Of a stretch of 36,482 nucleotides of DNA, positions 31,065 to 36,482 are shown piece by piece. The DNA is from an uncultured Ellagibacter sp. (GTDB taxonomy: Bacteria; Actinomycetota; Coriobacteriia; Coriobacteriales; Eggerthellaceae): the NCBI GenBank assembly GCA_934654815.1, contig CAKUGU010000024.1, forward strand, positions 1 through 36,482, given 5' to 3'. Each line of letters begins with the position of its first letter. Position 1 is the stretch's first letter. The notes beneath the pieces are model-generated. The model did not search any database, was not told the origin of the DNA, and saw only the letters and a program-made list of their open reading frames with translations. The position numbers and the translations under genes are program-made.

Positions 31065-32534
31065 ATGAAGCGCTCGGTTTTCACGATGCTGTTCGAAGAC
31101 GGCGACAAGGGGGCGCTTGCGTTCAACACGCGCACGAGCGCGCTCGCGAGGCTCGACGCCGCGGCGGCGCACGTGCTGTGCGCTGGCGGCGAGGGCGATA
31201 ATGCGAGTGAGATCGTTCTCGAGGAACTTGGGCAGGCGGGATTCCTCGTGCCCGACGGCGCCGATGAAGAGGCCGATCTCGCCAACCGCTTTCTCGCTGA
31301 CATGAACCGGACGGATTTCCTGTCGCTTTGCGTCGCGCCCACGATGGCGTGCAACCTCCGCTGCGTCTACTGCTACGAGGAGCACGAGCCCGTTCGAATG
31401 AGCGCCGAGGTCGAGGCGGCCGTTCTGCGCTTCATCGAGCGGCGCTACGCGCGCTACCGCTTCACTTCGCTCGACGTCCTCTGGTACGGCGGCGAGCCGA
31501 TGCTCGAGTTCGGCCTGGTGAAGCGCCTTTCCGAGCGCATGATCTCGTGGTGTGCGGAACGCGGCGTGGCGTACCGAGCGCGCATCACCACCAACGCGAC
31601 GCTCATCGACGATGCGGCGGCGGCCGAACTCGCGCGCCTTCGCGTGGCCGAGGCCATGCCGACGCTTGATGGGCTCGCCGCCACCCACGATGCGCGCCGC
31701 GTGCGCACGGACGGGTCGGGGTCGTTCGAAGCGACGCGACAGGGCATCCGCGCGCTTGCGGGCGCCGGAATCGACGTCGGCGTGAACTGCAACCTCGACT
31801 GGGCGAACGAGGAAGGCTATCGCGTTCTGCGCGACGAGTTGGCGCATGGCGAGGGGTGCCCGATCTACGCGAGCCACCTGCGCAACTACGGCGGATGGTG
31901 CGCAGGCTGCGGCGAGGGGAACGCGTCCCCGCGGTGTTCGGTCACGACACCTGCGACGGAAGCGGACGCTACCGCCGCGTCGCCCGACCTCATGACGCGC
32001 GACGCCTATTCCTCCGAGCTGTTCAAGCTGTACGCCGAGAAGAACCCCTCGGCCGAAAGCCTCATCGAGACGCTCACGCCACGACGGTTCTTCTGCCACG
32101 GGAAGATGGCGTCGTACTTCGTCATCGACCCCGAAGGCAATGTGTGCCGCTGCGACGGGTTCATGCGCGACGCGGGCCACGTGCTGTTCAACCTGCTCGA
32201 CGACGACTACGAGCTCGATTGGCCCGAGAAGCGAACGCTTTATGAGAAGAACACCCGTTGCCACGGGTGCGCCGTCATGCCGCTCTGCCTGGGCGACTGC
32301 GACTGGGAGTGGAGCATGTTCCACGACAACTGCAGTGCGCTCAAGACCACGATCGGCGACTATGTGCGCCTTCTCGCGGCGAGGCTGGAAGAGCGCGAAA
32401 GCGGCGGCGCTAACGCGGAGAACGTCGACAAAGGCGCAGGCCAGCGCCATGTTCGCACGCTTCTGCCGCCGCGCGACGCCGACGGGGCACGCTCGGACGC
32501 GTACTCGGCTTTCGCAAACGACGGCATCATGTGA
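31065..32534 (+). CDS. Radical SAM/SPASM protein inside the his operon
   Basis: Iron-sulfur radical enzyme of 489 residues. The S-adenosylmethionine cluster motif is CNLRCVYC (Cys96, Cys100, Cys103). The first 75 residues ([30 protein letters not shown]) form an extra N-terminal domain resembling the leader-binding region of peptide-modifying radical SAM enzymes. The C-terminal third has SPASM-type cysteines: [25 protein letters not shown], then [21 protein letters not shown] and DNC. A charged tail of about 55 residues follows. No precursor-peptide gene was found within the surrounding sequence. ATG 31065 has AAGGGGG 5 bases before it; hisF ends 63 bases upstream and hisI begins 43 bases downstream. 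Its function in this operon is unknown; an enzyme- or peptide-maturation role is possible. Confidence 0.88.
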   Translation: MKRSVFTMLFEDGDKGALAFNTRTSALARLDAAAAHVLCAGGEGDNASEIVLEELGQAGFLVPDGADEEADLANRFLADMNRTDFLSLCVAPTMACNLRCVYCYEEHEPVRMSAEVEAAVLRFIERRYARYRFTSLDVLWYGGEPMLEFGLVKRLSERMISWCAERGVAYRARITTNATLIDDAAAAELARLRVAEAMPTLDGLAATHDARRVRTDGSGSFEATRQGIRALAGAGIDVGVNCNLDWANEEGYRVLRDELAHGEGCPIYASHLRNYGGWCAGCGEGNASPRCSVTTPATEADATAASPDLMTRDAYSSELFKLYAEKNPSAESLIETLTPRRFFCHGKMASYFVIDPEGNVCRCDGFMRDAGHVLFNLLDDDYELDWPEKRTLYEKNTRCHGCAVMPLCLGDCDWEWSMFHDNCSALKTTIGDYVRLLAARLEERESGGANAENVDKGAGQRHVRTLLPPRDADGARSDAYSAFANDGIM

Positions 32535-32577
32535 GATTTGCCGAACCGCGCAGCATAAGGAAAGGAAACGCCCCACC

Positions 32578-32907
32578 ATGGACAACCCGATCGATATCCC
32601 GGCCCTTACCTACAACGATGCCGGCCTTATTCCCTGCATCGTGCAGGACGCGAGCACGCGCGAGGTGCTCATGATGGCGTGGATGAATGAGGAGTCGGTT
32701 CGCCTCACGCTCGCCGAGCGCACGACCTGGTTCTTCTCGCGCAGCCGTCAGGAGCTCTGGCACAAGGGGGGCACGTCGGGCAACACGCAGAAGCTCGTCG
32801 AGCTGCGCTACGACTGCGACGCCGACTGCCTGCTCGCGCTCGTGAAACCGGCCGGCCCTGCCTGCCATACGGGCAACACCACCTGCTTCTACCGCGTGAT
32901 GGGGTAG
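32578..32907 (+). CDS. hisI: Phosphoribosyl-AMP cyclohydrolase
   Basis: Opens the purine ring of PR-AMP; a zinc and magnesium enzyme of 109 residues with no fused HisE domain. [33 protein letters not shown] is the substrate-binding start, and [28 protein letters not shown] carries the metal-binding Asp and Cys residues. Unusually the loop reads KGGTSGN where many members have Glu in place of the second Gly. ATG 32578 follows AAGGAAAGGAAA at 11 or more bases, slightly far. It is the last gene of the operon, followed by an intrinsic terminator. No hisE gene is in the window. Confidence 0.95.
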   Translation: MDNPIDIPALTYNDAGLIPCIVQDASTREVLMMAWMNEESVRLTLAERTTWFFSRSRQELWHKGGTSGNTQKLVELRYDCDADCLLALVKPAGPACHTGNTTCFYRVMG

Positions 32908-32923
32908 TATCGGCGCGGTAGCT

Positions 32924-33040
32924 GGGAAAAGGTGCACAAATGGCACTTTTTTGTTTAAGCGTGTGATCTGGGAAAACTTACATTACACCAGGTCACAGAG
33001 TTATGTTGCTCGCGAAAAAACTCCCATTTGCGCACCTTTT
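32924..33040. terminator. hisI terminator and inverted repeat
   Basis: AAAAGGTGC (32927-32935) pairs with GCACTTTTTT (to 32952) via one G-U pair around a small loop, ending in a T-run, so it is an intrinsic terminator for the his operon. The 26-base segment 32927-32952 also recurs inverted at 33015-33040 with 23 of 26 matches. The 239-base gap 32908-33146 contains no gene; apart from this element it has only the conserved motif at 33100-33117. Confidence 0.75.
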
Positions 33041-33099
33041 TCGCACAGCAGCGCTCTTTTCGTGCTCTTTGAGGGGCCTGCGGGCGCGCAAAAGGCGCG

Positions 33100-33117
33100 A
33101 GGCGCTACCATCGTGTC
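33100..33117 (+). promoter_or_regulatory. Shared upstream motif, copy 1
   Basis: AGGCGCTACCATCGTGTC lies 29 bases before the PAP2 gene. It matches the motif at 34252-34269 in 17 of 18 positions. TACCAT may be its -10 box; no -35 box was found. Confidence 0.5.
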
Positions 33118-33146
33118 GAACAAGAAGCCTTCGATAGGGGTCATCC

Positions 33147-33839
33147 ATGCACAATCGCGCTTCCCGCGTCTCAGCCATAGCCGGCGTCGTTTCCCTTGCG
33201 CTCTTCGCGCTGCTCGCAGCCCTGCTACTCACCGTCGACCGCGCTCCCATCGCGGGGGACGGCAGCATGGTGGGCTTAGCGTCGTTCAACACGCTTGCGC
33301 ACTCCTTCTTGGGGGAAAGCGACCCGGCCGAAAAGCTTTCGAACGTGCTGCTCGTCGTGCCCCTCGCGAGCATGTTCGCGCTCGCCGTGGTAGGAATACG
33401 CCAGATAATAGCCCGGCGAAGCCTTGCCGGGGTAAGCCGCGACCTCTGGTTCCTTCTTGGGCTTTACGTGGTGATGCTCGCGCTGTACGTCCTGTTCAAC
33501 CATATTTCCCTCAACAACCGCCCGGTTATGCAAGACGGCGTGTGCGAGCCGTCGTTCCCCTCGTCGCACACCCTGCTTGCCGTCACCACGCTCGGCGCCG
33601 CCATGGTCCAGGCAATGCAGCGCATGAGGCAGGGTGGTGCGCGCACCGCGGTAATCACGGTTTGCGCGGTGGCCATGGCCGCGCTCGTGATCGCGCGCGC
33701 TCTGTCCGGCGTCCACTGGGCGACCGACATCTTGGGAGGCATTCTGCTTGGAGCGGCGCTCGTGGCGTTCTACCACGCGCTCGCCTTCGGCGCAGACGGA
33801 GGCGGCAAGGCTATCCACGGCAAACACGCCCGCCGCTAA
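33147..33839 (+). CDS. PAP2-family membrane phosphatase
   Basis: Membrane phosphatase of the PAP2 superfamily, 230 residues with about six helices. The three catalytic motifs are present in slightly variant form: NHISLNNRPV (motif 1, with Arg-Pro), FPSSHTLLAV (motif 2, PSSH), and ARALSGVHWATDILGG (motif 3, RxxxxxHxxxD). Undecaprenyl-pyrophosphate or phosphatidate dephosphorylation are the usual roles of such proteins, not decided here. ATG 33147 follows GATAGGGG. It ends 20 bases before the next small gene, a probable operon. The upstream motif at 33100-33117 is shared with the histidine kinase gene. Confidence 0.9.
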   Translation: MHNRASRVSAIAGVVSLALFALLAALLLTVDRAPIAGDGSMVGLASFNTLAHSFLGESDPAEKLSNVLLVVPLASMFALAVVGIRQIIARRSLAGVSRDLWFLLGLYVVMLALYVLFNHISLNNRPVMQDGVCEPSFPSSHTLLAVTTLGAAMVQAMQRMRQGGARTAVITVCAVAMAALVIARALSGVHWATDILGGILLGAALVAFYHALAFGADGGGKAIHGKHARR

Positions 33840-33859
33840 GGCAGGGGAAGGAAACTCTC

Positions 33860-34180
33860 ATGCCTGCCGTTCCCCCGAAAGTGACCTACGCCCCGAAACT
33901 TGCGGACTACATGCGCAAGAAGGGCTGGCGGCATATCGCGGTCGAGAGTGCGAGCGCCTGCGGGTGCTGCGTCGACCTGGCCGAAGTCGCCACGCGCTTC
34001 GTCGACGACGCGGCAGCGGAAAAGCTGCGCTCGAAGGGCTACGTCGAGCTGGAAGGGGAGCTCGGGAGCGTGCTCGTGGCGCGCGGCATGGATTACGATG
34101 CCGAGGTAAAGCTCGGGCTTCGCAGCTTCTTCGGTGCGAAGGACATCACCGTGCGCGGCATCCGCACCTGGAGCTTATAA
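33860..34180 (+). CDS. Small cysteine-motif protein, CC/Se or HesB-like
   Basis: Cytosolic protein of 106 residues. It begins with VTYAPKLADYMRKKGWRHIAV, then ACGCC with cysteines at 34, 36 and 37, and later YVELEGELGSVLVARGMDYDAEVKLGLRSFFGAKDITVRGI. The overall layout, a basic N-terminal helix, a Cys-Cys motif and a strand-rich C-terminal half, resembles small HesB-like or 'CC/Se motif' proteins, in which a cysteine is sometimes selenocysteine; here all are ordinary cysteines. Metal or sulfur handling is a guess. ATG 33860 follows AGGGGAAGG. It is cotranscribed with the PAP2 gene. If not that family, it is an uncharacterised protein. Confidence 0.55.
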   Translation: MPAVPPKVTYAPKLADYMRKKGWRHIAVESASACGCCVDLAEVATRFVDDAAAEKLRSKGYVELEGELGSVLVARGMDYDAEVKLGLRSFFGAKDITVRGIRTWSL

Positions 34181-34251
34181 GGGGAGCGCCGTGGCCGAAC
34201 CATAGCCTCGCACGCTCTTTTTCGCCCGGTCTCGCGCGCATGCGGGCTATC

Positions 34252-34269
34252 AGGCGCTATCATCGTGTC
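34252..34269 (+). promoter_or_regulatory. Shared upstream motif, copy 2
   Basis: AGGCGCTATCATCGTGTC lies 43 bases before the histidine kinase gene and differs from copy 1 at one base. TATCAT is a possible -10 box. Two near-identical 18-base motifs upstream of two neighbouring genes suggest a common control or a local duplication. Confidence 0.5.
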
Positions 34270-34312
34270 AGGCCTTCCAATCCGAGGGTTCTCCTACGAT
34301 CGGGAGGTTCCC

Positions 34313-36202
34313 ATGTGGCACGTTGAGACAGACTACTTCGCTCTCGCCATCTTCCTGCTCATGTTGGCGAAAGAGCGCCCGAGCAAGCGTTTCCGCCAGG
34401 ACATCCAGGGACGCACCTTCTTCCTCGTGCTCGTGCTGAGCATCGTGAACGTGCTCGTCGACATCGTCTCCTCGCTCGAGATGAACTACGCGCTCGCTTG
34501 GTGGCCCTTCCAGATCACCATGACCGTCTACGTCGCGACGATGCCGCTGCTTGCGGCGACCTGGGTCTGCTACGCCTACGTCATCGCGTACGGCAGCGAG
34601 CCGCGCGAGAAGCTGCGCCGCGGCATCGCCTGCCTGATGATCCCCTACGCGGCGTTCATCCCCCTCGCGCTGAGCAACCCGTGGACGGGGCTTTTCTTCA
34701 CGCTTTCGCCCGACGTCGAATACGCACGCGGCGTCCTATTCTTCCCGGTCGGCGTGGGGATGATCATGCTGTACTCGGTGCTCGGCCTGTGCTTGGTGGC
34801 GAAGAATCGCAAGCGGATCGCCCCGAAATCGACCGTGTGGCTCCTTGCCCTGTTCTTCGCGATAACCACCGCTTTCACGTGGTTGCAGCTGGCGAACCAT
34901 GGGTGGCTCATCATCAACGCGAGCTACGCGATCATCTACGTGTGGTGCGACTTCACCGTGGAAGAGCAGCGTCGCAGGGAGCTTGCCCGCGAGATCAGCG
35001 AGAAGAACGCCGAGCTGCGCGCCGCGCTCGCGAAGGCGGAGTCGGCCGGCAACGCGAAGACCGAGTTTCTTTCGCGCATGAGCCACGATATCCGCACGCC
35101 GATGAACGCCATCACCGGGCTTGCGCACCTCGCGCAAGCCGAAAGCGACCCGGAAAAGGTGCAGGACTACCTGGGAAAGATCTCCTCGTCAAGCGACTTC
35201 CTTCTCGGCCTTATCAACGACATCCTCGACATGAGCAAGATCGAGAATGGAGACTTGACTCTGTCGGAGGAGCAGCTGACGAGGGAGTCGTTCGAAAGCT
35301 CGATCGATACAGTCATCCGCCCGATCATGGATGAGCGACGTATCCATTTCACGTGCGATCTGGACGAGTTTCCTCCCTGCATCCTCGCGGACAAGCTCCG
35401 CTTCAACCAGATTTTCTTCAACCTGCTGTCGAACGCCGCGAAGTTCACACCCGAGGGCGGCAGGGTGTCGCTTGCGGCCAAGTCGCTCGGCGAGCAGGGC
35501 GGCTGTGCGCGGCTGCGGCTCACCGTGCGCGACAACGGCATCGGCATGAGCCCGGAATTCCAGAAGCACATGTACGACCCCTTCGCGCAGGAGCAGGCGC
35601 ACCTCAGCAACGAGCACGGCACGGGGCTCGGGCTTCCCATCGTGAAAAGCCTGGTCGACGCCATGGGAGGGACTATCCAGGTTGAAAGCGCGCTCGGATG
35701 CGGCACGCGGTTCGCCGTGGAGCTTGCCGTCAAGACGGCGACGGTGGGAGAGGCGGCCTCGCCGGAAGACGAGATGCAGGACCGGATGGGCGACAAGATC
35801 ATCGGCGCGCGGATCCTGCTCGTGGAAGACAACGAGCTGAACGTGGAAGTGGCTCAGCTTATCCTGGAGCAGATGGGATGCGTGGTCGAAACCGCCGAAA
35901 ACGGGCAGATCGCCGTGTCGCGTTTCAGCGTTTCACCTGATAGATGGTATGATGCGGTGCTGATGGACGTGCGTATGCCCGTTATGGACGGCATCGAGGC
36001 GACGCGCGCCATCCGCGCGCTCGACCGCGCCGACGCGGCGTCGGTGCCCATCATCGCGATGACCGCCGACGCGTTCGACGACGAGCGCAAGCGTACCCTT
36101 GAAGCCGGCATGGACTATCATCTCTCGAAGCCGATCGACCCGCAGCTGCTCTACCGCACGCTCGCACGGTTCATCGGGCAGGAGGATGCGGGTCGCAAGT
36201 AG
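34313..36202 (+). CDS. Hybrid histidine kinase with receiver domain
   Basis: Membrane sensor kinase of 629 residues. About seven transmembrane helices cover roughly residues 1-215, followed by a coiled coil (near 220-250). The HisKA box FLSRMSHDIRTPMNAI has the phospho-accepting His258. The ATPase has N box NQIFFNLLSNAAKFTPEGG, G1 DNGIGMS and G2 GTGLGLPIVKSL. A receiver domain begins near residue 498 (ARILLVEDNELN); its phospho-accepting Asp552 is in VLMDVRMPVMDG, and the conserved Lys is in YHLSKPIDP. ATG 34313 has GGGAGG 6 bases upstream. There is no phosphotransfer domain or separate response regulator gene nearby, so the signal output is unknown. The gene's coding composition is typical of the rest of the window. 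Confidence 0.95.
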   Translation: MWHVETDYFALAIFLLMLAKERPSKRFRQDIQGRTFFLVLVLSIVNVLVDIVSSLEMNYALAWWPFQITMTVYVATMPLLAATWVCYAYVIAYGSEPREKLRRGIACLMIPYAAFIPLALSNPWTGLFFTLSPDVEYARGVLFFPVGVGMIMLYSVLGLCLVAKNRKRIAPKSTVWLLALFFAITTAFTWLQLANHGWLIINASYAIIYVWCDFTVEEQRRRELAREISEKNAELRAALAKAESAGNAKTEFLSRMSHDIRTPMNAITGLAHLAQAESDPEKVQDYLGKISSSSDFLLGLINDILDMSKIENGDLTLSEEQLTRESFESSIDTVIRPIMDERRIHFTCDLDEFPPCILADKLRFNQIFFNLLSNAAKFTPEGGRVSLAAKSLGEQGGCARLRLTVRDNGIGMSPEFQKHMYDPFAQEQAHLSNEHGTGLGLPIVKSLVDAMGGTIQVESALGCGTRFAVELAVKTATVGEAASPEDEMQDRMGDKIIGARILLVEDNELNVEVAQLILEQMGCVVETAENGQIAVSRFSVSPDRWYDAVLMDVRMPVMDGIEATRAIRALDRADAASVPIIAMTADAFDDERKRTLEAGMDYHLSKPIDPQLLYRTLARFIGQEDAGRK

Positions 36203-36482
36203 GCGCCATGTCGCGGGACGTCTGGAGAACCAGGAATTAGAGAATGAAGCCGTATCGTGATTCCGTGTCCCTGAGCTTGAAGTCAAAGCTTCAACGTGTC
36301 TCGCTAGCCCCCGCTAGCTTCCCTTCCCTTCATTGATATGGGATAAATTATCGATAATAAAGATTATGTAAATCTATGAAGGAAATTCAATTAAGCGGAA
36401 ATTCGGGTTAGTTCCAATCTCAAATGCACGTCTTTGTGTACATGATGTGGGCTGATGCATTCAGTCTTGGAATTATGTCGTT
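36203..36482. other. AT-rich intergenic tail
   Basis: No gene was seen here. A GCTAGC hairpin (36303-36308 with 36313-36318) followed by TTCCCTTCCC may end the kinase transcript. From 36331 on, G+C drops: 52 of the 150 bases 36331-36480 are G or C, about 35%, against a clearly GC-rich remainder. ATTATCGATAAT at 36347-36358 is a perfect palindrome. The end is cut by the window. Confidence 0.6.

Noticed and set aside
30132..32585. Very long minus-strand open frame (817 codons) opposite hisF and the radical SAM gene
   Set aside because: It is the antisense of hisF, the radical SAM gene and part of hisA; its translation is Arg/His/Ala-rich with no family motif, while the plus strand has real enzymes.
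32908..33146. Peptide precursor for the radical SAM enzyme
   Set aside because: No short open frame with a ribosome binding site and Cys/Ser/Thr core was seen near the enzyme; the gap holds a terminator and repeat.
33860..34180. Selenocysteine read-through in the small Cys protein
   Set aside because: No in-frame TGA at the motif; all positions are TGC cysteine codons.
36203..36482. tRNA gene or attachment site at the right edge
   Set aside because: No cloverleaf-like set of arms or CCA-end region could be identified; only a short hairpin and AT-rich sequence.

Overview
The window looks like chromosomal DNA from a high-G+C anaerobic actinobacterium, most likely class Coriobacteriia (Eggerthellaceae-like). 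This rests on base composition, frequent GTG/TTG starts with purine-rich ribosome binding sites, a DUF3793-flavodoxin pair, and several two-component/c-di-GMP genes. It is an inference from gene content; no marker gene fixes the genus. Thirty-three genes and one pseudogene were found. No rRNA, tRNA, CRISPR array or transposase gene was seen.

Layout. (1) 1-4324: an MFS permease cut by the left edge, then a threonine aldolase-like enzyme, a small nitroreductase and an SLC13-type permease. (2) 4369-7012: a solute-binding lipoprotein overlapping a membrane diguanylate cyclase, probably one sensory unit. (3) 7107-11174: small genes (zinc-ribbon membrane protein, YbjQ, YfcE-like phosphodiesterase, a DUF3793-flavodoxin operon with a clear promoter and operator-like dyad, a CmpB-like membrane protein). 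(4) 11559-18058: a DHA2-type MFS exporter, a repeat-rich intergenic stretch, DNA-3-methyladenine glycosylase, and a minus-strand cluster of PARG-like protein, HelD-like helicase and Nudix hydrolase. (5) 18261-22192: an alanine/Na+ symporter and a merR-larB-larC operon related to nickel-pincer cofactor synthesis. (6) 22410-23571: a broken GGDEF-EAL gene. (7) 23766-32907: a histidine operon, hisZ::hisG fusion-hisD-hisC-hisB-hisH-hisA-hisF-radical SAM/SPASM-hisI. (8) 33147-36202: PAP2 phosphatase, a small cysteine-motif protein and a hybrid histidine kinase. (9) 36203-36482: no gene; the last 150 bases are strikingly AT-rich.

How the genes work together. The his cluster supplies ATP-phosphoribosyltransferase with its regulatory subunit in one chain, PR-AMP cyclohydrolase, ProFAR isomerase, IGP synthase, IGP dehydratase, aminotransferase and histidinol dehydrogenase. 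No hisE or histinol-phosphate phosphatase gene is visible, so those steps must be encoded elsewhere or by an unrecognised gene. The lar operon carries a MerR regulator with Cys52 and a 19-bp-spacer promoter, and a LarC that stops where the LarC1 part normally ends.

The most unusual signals are: a 114-bp palindromic, in-frame insertion in hisH bounded by a 10-bp direct repeat; the HisZ-HisG fusion; the radical SAM/SPASM gene inside the his operon; the merR-larB-larC1 arrangement; and a set of intergenic inverted repeats at four places.
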